A stretch of 64,000 bases of DNA, from assembly GCF_009650435.1 (NCBI RefSeq), contig NZ_VVIP01000003.1:135238-199237 (forward strand). The letters run 5' to 3'. The position numbers were made by a program, and so were the translations under genes. The notes beneath the pieces were generated by a model. It was not told the origin of the DNA, ran no database searches, and saw only the letters and a program-made list of their open reading frames with translations. Positions 1-8,391 of the stretch are shown piece after piece. The stretch comes from Foetidibacter luteolus (GTDB lineage: Bacteria > Bacteroidota > Bacteroidia > Chitinophagales > Chitinophagaceae). The first letter of the stretch is position 1, and each line of letters begins with the position of its first letter.

Positions 1-32
1 ACAATGCGGATTTTTACAGGCTTGCCCATACT

Positions 33-503
33 TTACTTTGTGCCAGCAAACGCTTTCAATATTTCTTCCGCATGGGCCTTATTCTTCGGCTTCAGAAATA
101 CCTTCCTGATAATGCCTTTTTCATCAATTGCAAAAGTGGTGCGCAGCACGCCCATGTACTTGTGCCCAAACATCTGCTTCTCATCCCATACGCCATACTG
201 GTTTAATATTTTGTGCTTTTCATCGGCAATAAGCTTAAACGGCAGGCTGAATTTTTGTTCAAACTTTTTGTGGCTGCTGCCTGTATCCGGGCTAACGCCT
301 ATTACTTCAATGCCATGTTGTTTAAGCAGCGCATGGTTATCCCGCAGGTTGCAGGCTTGTATGGTGCAGGTAGGGGTATCATCTTCCGGGTAAAAATACA
401 GCGCTACTTTTTTACCCTTAAAATCAGCGAGCGAAACCTTGTTGCCATCCTGGTCAACACCTTTAAATGCAGGTGCTTTATCTCCTGGTTGTAATGTTAC
501 CAT
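33..503 (-). CDS. bcp: Thioredoxin-dependent thiol peroxidase (Bcp/PrxQ peroxiredoxin)
   Basis: A 156-residue peroxiredoxin of the BCP/PrxQ class. It reduces hydrogen peroxide and organic hydroperoxides in the cytoplasm, using thioredoxin as reductant. The active-site block PEDDTPTC places the peroxidatic Cys at residue 46. A second Cys lies five residues later (residue 51), the spacing of atypical two-Cys BCP enzymes that form an intramolecular disulfide. Length and the C-terminal AEEIL segment fit the family. There is no signal peptide. The ATG at 503 is the natural start, since the protein begins directly with the conserved LQPGDKAPAF strand. The next gene on the strand lies upstream with a 59-bp gap, so cotranscription is possible but not shown. 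Confidence 0.95.
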   Translation of the reverse strand: MVTLQPGDKAPAFKGVDQDGNKVSLADFKGKKVALYFYPEDDTPTCTIQACNLRDNHALLKQHGIEVIGVSPDTGSSHKKFEQKFSLPFKLIADEKHKILNQYGVWDEKQMFGHKYMGVLRTTFAIDEKGIIRKVFLKPKNKAHAEEILKAFAGTK

Positions 504-562
504 GGGTTATCTTGTTAGGTTCAATGTTTGGTTGTTCAATGTTTTATGTTTACGCTAACCTT

Positions 563-2284
563 TCACTTTTTTGTAAAAGTAAACTGTTGCATTGCTGTAT
601 TGCCCGCCATATCGGTAACCATTACTTTTAGTACGTGGCTCCCGGGGCTGCAATGGCTGTCAAATTCGTAGGTAAAATCATCGTTCTTTTTGGCAAACAT
701 CAGCCATTGGCCATCCAGTTCCGCCCTAAAGTAGGCCACTTCATCCAACTCATCTGTACAGCGCAGGCGCAAAGTTTTTTGTGCGCCAAAGATGGTATTG
801 TTTTGCCAGCCTACCGGCTTAATAACCGGCGGCAAAGTATCAATCAATAGCTGAAAGCTACCCAGCCGGTTAAACCTGGCCATCATCCAATCGCCGTTCC
901 ATTCACCTTTGGTTGCTTCCTTATGCTTGCCGGTGGTTTTAAACATTACCACTTTATTGCGCAAAGGGCTGCCTGCAGGCAAAGTGGTTTTTAGCTGTAT
1001 CAAAAAACTGTCGTTTACGGGTACAAACTGGTTGTGCAGTTGCACAAGGGCAGATGCCTTGCCCGGCCCTGCAGCCTGCTGCTCACCAGACACAAAGGGT
1101 ACCACATCATAAAAAGCGGCCTCATCAAAAACAGCTTTTACAGATGGGCCTTCTAACCTGTTTTCTTTACCCGGAGAAAAAGCAATGCTGTTGGAGGTAA
1201 AAAAATAGTCTTTTTGCAAAGCAACGTCAAACTGTATTACCGATTGCAGCACGCTGGTATTGCCGGCCACATCTTTTACAACAATTTTTAGCTTATGTGG
1301 TTCTGTATCAGCCAGCATCAGTATGCCTTTTTTATCTTTCTCAAAAACCGGCAGCCTGTTGCCCGGCAATACACTTAAATGCTGTATGGCGGCTTTGCTT
1401 TTCATGTAAGTGCTGTAATCAACACAGGCATTTACATAGCGGCTGTCATCATAAGAAAAATTATCAAGTTCAAAGCTGTTTACCAGCGCATCATCCAGGT
1501 AAACTTGGGCGCCGTATATGCCAAACAGAAACGGAGAGTTGCTGCTTTTATCCTCTGCCCTAAGCCCCAGGCTTACCAAAGGCGAACTAACTTTTATTAC
1601 AGCCTGAGCAGTAACGTAGCCGCCCGGTTTTTTAACAATGTTTATCCTCTTCGGGTCAACCTGGTAAGTACTGTACCGCCTGTCGTACCAGTATAAGCCC
1701 TGTATAACGGGCGGTATATTATCGGGAACACCAAAGCCAAACAGCAGTGGGTTAAGGCAGTTGGCGGTTTCCGTATCGCGTATTTCAAAATGCAGGTGCG
1801 GGCCTGCAGAACCGCCGGTATTGCCGCTAAGGGCTATAAACTGGCCTTTGGTTACAGGAAAGTCAGCAGGTTCCAGGCAAAAATCCTGCTCCCAGCTTTT
1901 GGCGGCGTATTGCTGTTTTTCCAGGAAATCCTGCAACGGTTTGTAAAAGCTGTTAAGGTGGGCGTACACGGTGGTATAACCATTGGGGTGGGTAATGTAA
2001 ATGGCCTTGCCATAACCCCATTTCTCAATTTTTATGCGGCTGATATATCCTTCCGCGGCCGCATGTACGGGCAGGTTTTCCCGGCCCTGGGTACGAATGT
2101 CAAGCCCCATGTGAAAGTGGTTGGGCCGTACTTCGCCAAAATTAGCGGCAAGCTGCAAAGGCACGGTAAGCGGGTTGCGAAAATAATTCTGCGGGTATTG
2201 TGCGTGCAGGGAGACACTCCAGTACAACGAACAAAGCACTAAACAAGTAGCAATTCCTGTAAAAAAGGTTCTCTTATCCGCCAT
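563..2284 (-). CDS. M23 family metallopeptidase (LytM domain), secreted
   Basis: A 573-residue exported protein. The N-terminus carries a signal peptide ending near residue 29 (VSLHAQ). A LytM/M23 zinc peptidase domain follows at about residues 40-180. Zinc and catalytic residues are visible as HMGLD (His58, Asp62), His109 in YAHL, and PHLHFE (His163, His165). M23 enzymes cut peptide crosslinks in peptidoglycan or act as division and envelope activators. Here the domain is N-terminal and followed by about 390 residues of beta-rich, probably Ig-like sequence, including an 'IDTLPPVIKPV' linker and a 'VTDMAGNTA' strand. Such tails occur in Bacteroidota M23 proteins, and their partner is unknown. 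All key residues are present, so it should be active. Confidence 0.88.
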   Translation of the reverse strand: MADKRTFFTGIATCLVLCSLYWSVSLHAQYPQNYFRNPLTVPLQLAANFGEVRPNHFHMGLDIRTQGRENLPVHAAAEGYISRIKIEKWGYGKAIYITHPNGYTTVYAHLNSFYKPLQDFLEKQQYAAKSWEQDFCLEPADFPVTKGQFIALSGNTGGSAGPHLHFEIRDTETANCLNPLLFGFGVPDNIPPVIQGLYWYDRRYSTYQVDPKRINIVKKPGGYVTAQAVIKVSSPLVSLGLRAEDKSSNSPFLFGIYGAQVYLDDALVNSFELDNFSYDDSRYVNACVDYSTYMKSKAAIQHLSVLPGNRLPVFEKDKKGILMLADTEPHKLKIVVKDVAGNTSVLQSVIQFDVALQKDYFFTSNSIAFSPGKENRLEGPSVKAVFDEAAFYDVVPFVSGEQQAAGPGKASALVQLHNQFVPVNDSFLIQLKTTLPAGSPLRNKVVMFKTTGKHKEATKGEWNGDWMMARFNRLGSFQLLIDTLPPVIKPVGWQNNTIFGAQKTLRLRCTDELDEVAYFRAELDGQWLMFAKKNDDFTYEFDSHCSPGSHVLKVMVTDMAGNTAMQQFTFTKK

Positions 2285-2480
2285 TGATGATTTTTATTTG
2301 GCTGTAATCTGTTTTATGGACAATTATGCGAAGAAAAGAATATCACGCAAAGGCACAAAGCCCGCAAAGGATTCTTTGTGTACGAAGCCTTGTTTCTGCC
2401 ACCGCAGGTGCCAGAAACAAGGCTTATACGGTTAGAATGCAAACATAGCCGGGGCTGAAAAGATGCCATGAAAATATGGA

Positions 2481-2533
2481 GATGAAAGGATTGCGACGCA
2501 ACGATGATGCCACGAGGAACCGCTGCCGGTATT
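2481..2533 (+). repeat. Family A dispersed repeat, copy 1
   Basis: Contains the core TTGCGACGCAACGATGATGC followed by CGAGGAACCGCTGCCGG. It belongs to the subfamily that begins with GATGAA and ends in CTGCYGGTA, and lies in the gap between the M23 and deacetylase genes. Eight further copies are found in this window. Confidence 0.75.
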
Positions 2534-2557
2534 TAAAAACTACGAAGCGCAAATGCT

Positions 2558-3325
2558 TTATAGCCCCGGGTATTTACTCAAATGTTCAAATTGAAAATTG
2601 CCTTTGGCCTTAAGCTTGTCAATCAGCTCTTTCAGTTCGCTTTCTTCCCACCCGTTACGGAACATTTCATCGTGCGACAACAACACCAGGTGGCCGGGTT
2701 TTACCGTTTTCTTTTCGGCCAGGTGCTTTGTAATAAGCTCTACCATGTCGTCAACAGTTTGTATAGGCGTGCCGGTTTTGGGGTCATGCTCCCACTCTAC
2801 ATCCCACCCAAAAAGTTTAAAGCCAAGCTGGTAAAGTTTGTCGGCGCTTTTGGTACCGCTGCTTACATCGTTCTTTACCAGGCCCGTGAGCCGCCACTGG
2901 TTGCGGCCGGGCTGGCGGGCAAACTTGTTTGGTATGTTCAGCAGGCGCTGGCATTTAAGAAAATCGGCCACTACACTGTCTGGGCTGTTGTAGAAAAACT
3001 GGTAGCGGTCATGCGCATGGGAATAGCTGTGGTTGCCTATTTCAATAAACGGGTTTTTGGTGTAAAGGTCATAGTATCCCTTCATTCTTTTGCTGCTAAG
3101 CGCATGCTGGCCCACCACAAAAACGTTGATCTTTATTTTTTCCTGTTTTACAGCATCATCAATGTCTTCGCTGCCTTCCAGCGGGCCATCGTCAAATGTA
3201 AGGTAGATGTACTGTACGGGGTTTTCTGCTGCAACAGAATCTTTATTGTTGCCTGCTGCGCCGGCATGGTTTAAAAAGATAAGGCTGCATACAAAGCAGC
3301 AGGTTATTATGCAAATATTTTTCAT
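2558..3325 (-). CDS. Polysaccharide deacetylase family protein, secreted
   Basis: A 255-residue carbohydrate esterase 4-like (NodB fold) protein. It starts with a signal peptide (hydrophobic to about residue 24). The NodB motifs are visible: TFDDGP (Asp45, Asp46), the metal motif GNHSYSHAH (His99, His103), RQPGRNQWR near residue 137, and a late LLSHDEMF motif. These enzymes remove N- or O-acetyl groups from chitin-like or peptidoglycan sugars outside the cytoplasm. It is short and has no attached binding module. The upstream gap of 187 bp separates it from a divergent aminotransferase. The substrate cannot be deduced from sequence. Confidence 0.88.
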   Translation of the reverse strand: MKNICIITCCFVCSLIFLNHAGAAGNNKDSVAAENPVQYIYLTFDDGPLEGSEDIDDAVKQEKIKINVFVVGQHALSSKRMKGYYDLYTKNPFIEIGNHSYSHAHDRYQFFYNSPDSVVADFLKCQRLLNIPNKFARQPGRNQWRLTGLVKNDVSSGTKSADKLYQLGFKLFGWDVEWEHDPKTGTPIQTVDDMVELITKHLAEKKTVKPGHLVLLSHDEMFRNGWEESELKELIDKLKAKGNFQFEHLSKYPGL

Positions 3326-3465
3326 AATGGTGGTGTGTAATTAAAAGTAGGCTGTAGTGTGTTTAATACTACACGCAAGATAGTAGTTTACAACCAGCGG
3401 AACAGCCGCTGGTAACCGGTAATCATCCGCTTGCCATTTTAACTTCAACCTCGGCAACAATTCTC

Positions 3466-3473
3466 TACTTTTG
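3466..3473 (+). promoter_or_regulatory. Candidate -7 element (TACTTTTG) for the DegT aminotransferase
   Basis: Matches the Bacteroidota TAnnTTTG consensus exactly and lies 39 bp before the ATG at 3513. I do not see a good TTG at the usual -33 distance, so the call rests on the -7 match and its position. Confidence 0.4.
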
Positions 3474-3512
3474 CCCATTGAAAACAAACAGTATAACCAA
3501 TAAACTTTTGAT

Positions 3513-4730
3513 ATGCCAGGGTTTGAATTTTTTGGAGAAGAAGAAAGAAAAGAAGTGAACGATGTGATGGAAACCGGTATTTTAATGCGTTATGGTTTTG
3601 ACGGGCCCCGCAAGGGTACCTGGAAAGCCATAGAACTGGAGCAGGCCATTTGCGAACGCTTCGGCAGCAAATATGCGCAGCTAACCAGCAGCGGCACCAC
3701 AGCGCTTACCACGGCTATGGCCGTACTGGGTATTGGGGCCGGCGATGAAGTAATTATGCCCTGCTTTACGTTTGTGGCCAGCTTTGAAGCTGTGCTTAGC
3801 GTTGGGGCCGTGCCTGTGCTGGTGGATGTAGATGACACCCTTACTTTAAACCCTTTGGCAGTACGCGGCGCTGTTACACCTAAAACAAAATGCATTATGC
3901 CGGTGCACATGTGCGGCAGCATGGCCAACCTTGGCGAGCTGCAGGCAATATGCAAAGAACATAACCTGCTGCTGCTGGAAGATGCCTGCCAGAGCATTGG
4001 CGCTACTTACCAGGGTAAAGCGCTGGGCACTATTGGCGATGCAGGCACTTTTTCTTTTGATTTTGTAAAAACCATTACCTGTGGCGAAGGCGGCGTTGTG
4101 ATGACCAACAGCGAAGACGTTTATAAAAAATGCGACCATTATACTGACCATGGCCACGACCATGCCGGCGTTGACCGTGGTGCAGACCTGCACCCGTTTC
4201 TGGGCTATAACTTCCGCATTAGTGAACTGCATGCCGCGGTTGGTTTGGCCCAGATAAGGAAGCTGGATACATTTTTGACCATACAGAAAAAGAACAATAA
4301 AGCGCTGCGTGTTTATCTTGAGCAAATACCGGAAATAACTTTCAGGGCTGTGCCTGATGAGGCTGGCGATAGCTGCACTTTTCTTAGCTGGTTTTTGCCT
4401 ACCGAAGAATTAACCAGGGCCGTGATTGCGGAGTTAAAAGCGCAAGGTATACTCGCCGGTAACTTTTACTGGTACGATAATAACTGGCACTACATACGCA
4501 AGTGGGACCACCTGAAAAATGCCACATCTCTTAATAACCTCAACGATGCGCAAAAGCAGGCCTTATTACAACTGCAAACGCAGGATTTTAGCAAGAGCGA
4601 CCATTGGCTGGGCCGATGTATTTCCACCGCCATAGGTTTAACCTGGACAGATGAACAGTTAAAAGAAAAAGGGGAAAAGCTGCAGGCTGTTGTAAAGAAG
4701 GTGTTGAGCGAGAAACTGGTGGAGGCGTAA
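3513..4730 (+). CDS. DegT/DnrJ/EryC1/StrS family PLP aminotransferase
   Basis: A 405-residue fold-type I aminotransferase of the sugar-aminotransferase group. The PLP lysine lies in SFDFVKTITCGEGG (Lys186). Upstream motifs SSGTTAL (about 59-65) and EDACQSIGA (about 156-164) bind the cofactor. Family members transfer an amino group from Glu or Gln onto keto sugars of nucleotide-linked sugars for cell-surface glycans or related products. No other sugar-nucleotide genes flank it, so the product cannot be named. The start at 3513 fits because the protein opens in the conserved 'FFGEEERKEV' region. A terminator follows 31 bp after the stop, so it is probably a single-gene unit. Confidence 0.88.
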   Translation: MPGFEFFGEEERKEVNDVMETGILMRYGFDGPRKGTWKAIELEQAICERFGSKYAQLTSSGTTALTTAMAVLGIGAGDEVIMPCFTFVASFEAVLSVGAVPVLVDVDDTLTLNPLAVRGAVTPKTKCIMPVHMCGSMANLGELQAICKEHNLLLLEDACQSIGATYQGKALGTIGDAGTFSFDFVKTITCGEGGVVMTNSEDVYKKCDHYTDHGHDHAGVDRGADLHPFLGYNFRISELHAAVGLAQIRKLDTFLTIQKKNNKALRVYLEQIPEITFRAVPDEAGDSCTFLSWFLPTEELTRAVIAELKAQGILAGNFYWYDNNWHYIRKWDHLKNATSLNNLNDAQKQALLQLQTQDFSKSDHWLGRCISTAIGLTWTDEQLKEKGEKLQAVVKKVLSEKLVEA

Positions 4731-4760
4731 ATTTTACAGGAATAATTATTTTTTATGGAT

Positions 4761-4786
4761 AGCGGCTGTAAAGGCCGCTATTTTAT
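4761..4786 (+). terminator. Rho-independent terminator after the DegT gene
   Basis: AGCGGC and GCCGCT form a 6-bp stem around a 7-nt loop, followed by ATTTTATTTT. It lies 31 bp downstream of the stop codon. Confidence 0.7.
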
Positions 4787-5135
4787 TTTGGGGCTTTCGG
4801 CTTTGGAAACTTGAGCCAGCAGCAGTTCCGGCTTTTCGCTTCAAGTCCTCACCACCTTCGCTAAAGCTCCGGTGGTTGCGGGCTTTCCACTTCAATCCGG
4901 CAGCCATTGCCCTGTAGTAATTCTATTCAGCCGCCCACCTTGTATGATAAAATGCCGGGCAATTACACATTCATTTTTTCTTAGCTATTCTCTAATCCAT
5001 TAGGCGAATATTAGCCTTTATTCACCGATAGGTAATTGTTTTAGGTTAATACCTGTTTACTAAGCGCTAACTGCGATAAACAATTCGTGCTGCTGAATGC
5101 ATAAGTTTGAATTATATCACTAAAAACTTCAGCTT
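4787..5135. other. Intergenic region without recognised content
   Basis: About 350 bp between the DegT terminator and the DUF885 gene. The first half is GC-rich with several CCGG words and no coherent ORF. The second half is AT-rich and probably contains the promoter of the downstream gene, but I see no clean TAnnTTTG element. Confidence 0.4.
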
Positions 5136-6887
5136 ATGAAACATGTCTGTAGCCTGGTACTGGGCTTTCTCTTTATTTGCTGTTTGCATGCACAAACCAA
5201 ATATGATTTTGTACCCTGCCAGGAAATGCCCGACCTTATGCAAAAATACCAGGCTGATTACAGGGCCATTCAGCGGTTTTATACACCCGCGGATAATAAC
5301 TCTCCGTTCAGCTACCGCGGCGGAGATGGCGATGGCGCAGACTCCCCCGAAAAAAGAGAACGGTTGGTTAAGCTGTATAATGAATACCTGCAGAAGTTAA
5401 GCCAGTTGAATTTCAAAGGCTTGTCCCAGGAGTGCAAGGTGGACTACATATTGTTTAAAAGAGACCTTGATGAACAACTGAAAGTGGCGGCTATTAAAAC
5501 CACAGCTTATGAAAAGGTAAAAACCTGGATGCCTTTTGCAGACAAAATTTTTGCCCTGGAAAAACTTAGGCGCCGCGGCACACAGCAGGATGGTGAGAAA
5601 ATTGCCAGGGAGTGGTTTGCCATAGGCAACGAAGTAAAAGCGCTGCAGGCAAAACTGAAAAATGACAAAAGCATCAGCTTTGAATCAACTTATGATGCCG
5701 CTGATAATATCGAGAACATACGTAAATCTGCCGCCAGCGTGTACCAGTTTTACAATGGGTACGATCCCTTGTTTACCTGGTGGGCGCCACAACCTTACAA
5801 AACAATGGACAGCCTGCTGAAAGTGTACGCAGCCGCGTTTAAAAAGAAGCGGGAAAGTATTGCCAAACCCGATAGCAGCGGTATAGTGGGGCAACCCGTT
5901 GGCCGTGATGAACTTGCGAGGCAATTGAAATACGAGATGATACCTTACAGCCCCGAGGAACTGATTGAGATTGCCAACAAAGAATTTGCCTGGTGCGATG
6001 CGGAGATGTTGAAAGCCAGCCGTGAAATGGGTTTTGGCGACGACTGGAAAGCGGCGATGGAAAAAGTAAAGAACACTTTTGTGCCTGCCGGCAAACAACC
6101 GGAAGCAATACTGAAGCTGTACAATGAGTCCATAGACTTTTTGAAAAAGAATGACCTGATAACCATACCTCCACTGGCGGAAGAAACATGGGGCATGTAC
6201 ATGATGTCTCCCGAAAGGCAACTGGTAAACCCATTCTTTTTGGGCGGGCAAAGCATTATTATTTCTTACCCCACCAACACCATGGATGAAGATGCCAAGC
6301 TGATGAGCATGCGTGGCAATAATCCGCATTTTTCCCGTGCTACCGTACATCATGAGTTGATTGCGGGCCATAACCTGGAATTTTTTATGAACGACCGTTA
6401 CCGCACCTACCGCGATTTCAGTACGCCGTTCTGGGTAGAGGGCTGGTCGCTTTACTGGGAATTACTGCTGTGGGACCTTAAGTTCCCCCAAAGCCCGGAA
6501 GACCGCATAGGCATGTTGTTCTGGCATATGCACCGTTGTGCAAGGATAATTTTTTCCCTTAACTATCACATGGGTAAATGGACACCCCAGCAGTGCATAG
6601 ATTTCCTGGTGGACCGTGTTAACCATGAACGTGCCAATGCAGAAGGGGAAGTACGCCGTTCTTTTGAAGGCCGCTACCCGCCACTGTACCAGTTGGCATA
6701 CCTAACGGGCGGGCGCCAGTTTTATGCGCTGAAAAATGAATTGGTAGACAGTGGAAAAATGAGCTATAAACAGTTTCATGACGCTATAATGCACCTTAAT
6801 GCGATGCCGGTAGAAATGATAAGGGCCATACTTACCAACCAACCGCTGGACAAAGATTTTGCCACCCAGTGGAAGTTTTACAAGTGA
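5136..6887 (+). CDS. DUF885 family protein, putative secreted zinc peptidase
   Basis: A 583-residue exported protein with a signal peptide ending near residue 19 (ICCLHAQ). The C-terminal half contains HHELIAGH (His405-His412), which is an HExxxGH-type zinc motif, and a following EGWSLYWE segment whose Glu probably completes the site. DUF885 proteins are mostly helical and resemble M32/M3 carboxypeptidases, but few have a known substrate. The region from about residue 30 to 200 is charged and helical. Both ends are complete and no key residue is missing. A strong hairpin follows six bases after the stop. Confidence 0.85.
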   Translation: MKHVCSLVLGFLFICCLHAQTKYDFVPCQEMPDLMQKYQADYRAIQRFYTPADNNSPFSYRGGDGDGADSPEKRERLVKLYNEYLQKLSQLNFKGLSQECKVDYILFKRDLDEQLKVAAIKTTAYEKVKTWMPFADKIFALEKLRRRGTQQDGEKIAREWFAIGNEVKALQAKLKNDKSISFESTYDAADNIENIRKSAASVYQFYNGYDPLFTWWAPQPYKTMDSLLKVYAAAFKKKRESIAKPDSSGIVGQPVGRDELARQLKYEMIPYSPEELIEIANKEFAWCDAEMLKASREMGFGDDWKAAMEKVKNTFVPAGKQPEAILKLYNESIDFLKKNDLITIPPLAEETWGMYMMSPERQLVNPFFLGGQSIIISYPTNTMDEDAKLMSMRGNNPHFSRATVHHELIAGHNLEFFMNDRYRTYRDFSTPFWVEGWSLYWELLLWDLKFPQSPEDRIGMLFWHMHRCARIIFSLNYHMGKWTPQQCIDFLVDRVNHERANAEGEVRRSFEGRYPPLYQLAYLTGGRQFYALKNELVDSGKMSYKQFHDAIMHLNAMPVEMIRAILTNQPLDKDFATQWKFYK

Positions 6888-6892
6888 TGTGT

Positions 6893-6932
6893 ATGTGTCT
6901 GGCGCCTGCAAGGCGCCAGACACATATTTTTT
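6893..6932 (+). terminator. Terminator of the DUF885 gene, built from a dispersed palindrome
   Basis: A perfect 14-bp stem (6893-6906 with 6912-6925, arm ATGTGTCTGGCGCC) has a 5-nt loop and is followed by ATTTTTTTAG. It sits between two convergent genes. A similar palindrome lies at 46218-46252, so the hairpin may be a repeat that has been adopted as a terminator. Confidence 0.8.
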
Positions 6933-6938
6933 TAGCGC

Positions 6939-8195
6939 CTAAACTATGCCTGCCAGCTCAAGGCTACGCTTTTTCAGGTTGCGTATTTCGATATTTTCAA
7001 TAATGGAATCCGGTGTAAGTATCAGCGATACGCCATGCTGCTTCCACCAATGGTCTTTTACCAGTTTTTCAAAATGGATAACGCCTACAAAGTAGCTGCG
7101 TTCCTGCCCGCCATGCCATTCTTCAATCCACTCAAAATCTTCCTTAGGTACATCGGCCAACTGGTTAAAGCTTACATAGGCTTTTACAAAAAAATCATGC
7201 GACAGTTCACCGGGCGTGTGGTAATACAATTTTTTGTATTCATAATGATAGTCGTAACGCAATGCAGATATATCACTCAGTACAGCCGATGCTGTTGGAA
7301 AGCTGCCGGCGCCTTTGCCGTAGAAGAATTGTTTGTCAGCAAAGCCACTTTCGATTACCACCCCATTGTATTCGTTTTTTACGAAGCTTAAATGGTCATC
7401 GTGTGTTACAAACTGGGGTAAAACAAAGGCAGCCACTTTGCCGTTTTTCAGCTTTTGCGCCTGCGCCACAAGCTTAATATCGTAGTTTTTTTCCCTGGCT
7501 ACGTTGGCATCTGTCAACAGTATGTTTTGGATGCCGGTAAATAAAAGGTCTTCTTTTTTAGGAATGATGCCATAGGCATGGGTTAGCAGGAAGGTCCATT
7601 TATTAACTGCATCATAACCCTCTACGTCCAGTGCAGGATTGCTTTCTGCAAAGCCAAGCTGTTGTGCAAGCAATAAGGCTTCGCTGTAATCCAGCTTGTC
7701 TTCAAACATCTTGGTCAGTATGAAATTAGTAGAACCATTTACTATGGCTTTAATGCCATGCAGCAGGTCATTATCGTAGTATTCTTCCAGGTTGCGTATC
7801 ACGGGTATGGAGGCGCATGCCGCTGCTTCGCAAAGAAAAGGTAAGCCTGTTTCTTTCTGCAGTTGCAGAATTTCCGTAAGGTGCTCGGCAATCATTTTCT
7901 TGCTGGCGCTTACTACCGCTTTCCCGTTTTTAAAGGCTGTTTGCACAATGTCGAAAGCCGCGTCGGCGTCATCAATTACTTCTACAATAACGTTGATGTC
8001 CGTATCAAACAGTAAATCATTCTTTTCTGTTGTAAACAGCTCCAGCGGCGCATTTCTTTTTTTGCCCGGGTGTTTAATACATACCTTTCTAATCTCGGCT
8101 TTTAACGAAGGCGTTTGGTGCAATACACGATACAGCCCTTCGCCTACTACGCCAAAACCAAATAAGCCAATCACGAGTTTTTTATCTGTTCCCAT
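6939..8195 (-). CDS. hom: Homoserine dehydrogenase
   Basis: A 418-residue homoserine dehydrogenase. It reduces aspartate-semialdehyde to homoserine with NAD(P)H, the branch point to Met and Thr. The Rossmann start GLFGFGVVGEGLY and the central NGSTNFILTKM and 'GYDAVNKW' blocks, with the catalytic Lys in the last, are typical. A short ACT-like C-terminal part follows. The frame stays open upstream to 8312, but that part translates a cluster of palindromic repeats, so I choose the ATG at 8195, which is directly before KKLVIGLFGFG. It is the last gene of the minus-strand methionine cluster, 196 bp after metX. Confidence 0.93.
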   Translation of the reverse strand: MGTDKKLVIGLFGFGVVGEGLYRVLHQTPSLKAEIRKVCIKHPGKKRNAPLELFTTEKNDLLFDTDINVIVEVIDDADAAFDIVQTAFKNGKAVVSASKKMIAEHLTEILQLQKETGLPFLCEAAACASIPVIRNLEEYYDNDLLHGIKAIVNGSTNFILTKMFEDKLDYSEALLLAQQLGFAESNPALDVEGYDAVNKWTFLLTHAYGIIPKKEDLLFTGIQNILLTDANVAREKNYDIKLVAQAQKLKNGKVAAFVLPQFVTHDDHLSFVKNEYNGVVIESGFADKQFFYGKGAGSFPTASAVLSDISALRYDYHYEYKKLYYHTPGELSHDFFVKAYVSFNQLADVPKEDFEWIEEWHGGQERSYFVGVIHFEKLVKDHWWKQHGVSLILTPDSIIENIEIRNLKKRSLELAGIV

Positions 8196-8260
8196 ATTTT
8201 TGATGTTACCGGTTACCAGTTTACCTGGTCCCGGGTTGTTTATGTTTTTTGTTATTTGCT

Positions 8261-8372
8261 CTTCGAAGTCTCCGGACTTCGAAATTGTATGAAGGAAGTC
8301 GGAGACTTCCATTTTCTATGACCTACGAGTCAGAGACTCGTTTCATAGTGCTGCGAAGTCCGGAGACTTCGC
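8261..8372. repeat. Cluster of four AGTC-type palindromes
   Basis: Four hairpin units lie side by side: 8264-8281, 8294-8310, 8325-8341 (enclosed by CTATGA and TCATAG) and 8353-8372. Each has the form xxxAGTC-short loop-GACTxxx, with different outer bases but intact pairing. The cluster lies between metX and hom and has invaded the upstream extension of the hom reading frame. Confidence 0.8.
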
Positions 8373-8391
8373 AGAGCTTTTTACCAGCCAC

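Noticed and set aside
5685..6371. 228-codon minus-strand ORF within the DUF885 gene
   Set aside because: It is a reverse shadow of a gene with a signal peptide, a zinc motif and full family length.
8196..8312. N-terminal extension of homoserine dehydrogenase
   Set aside because: It translates palindromic repeats. The conserved Rossmann start is directly after the ATG at 8195.
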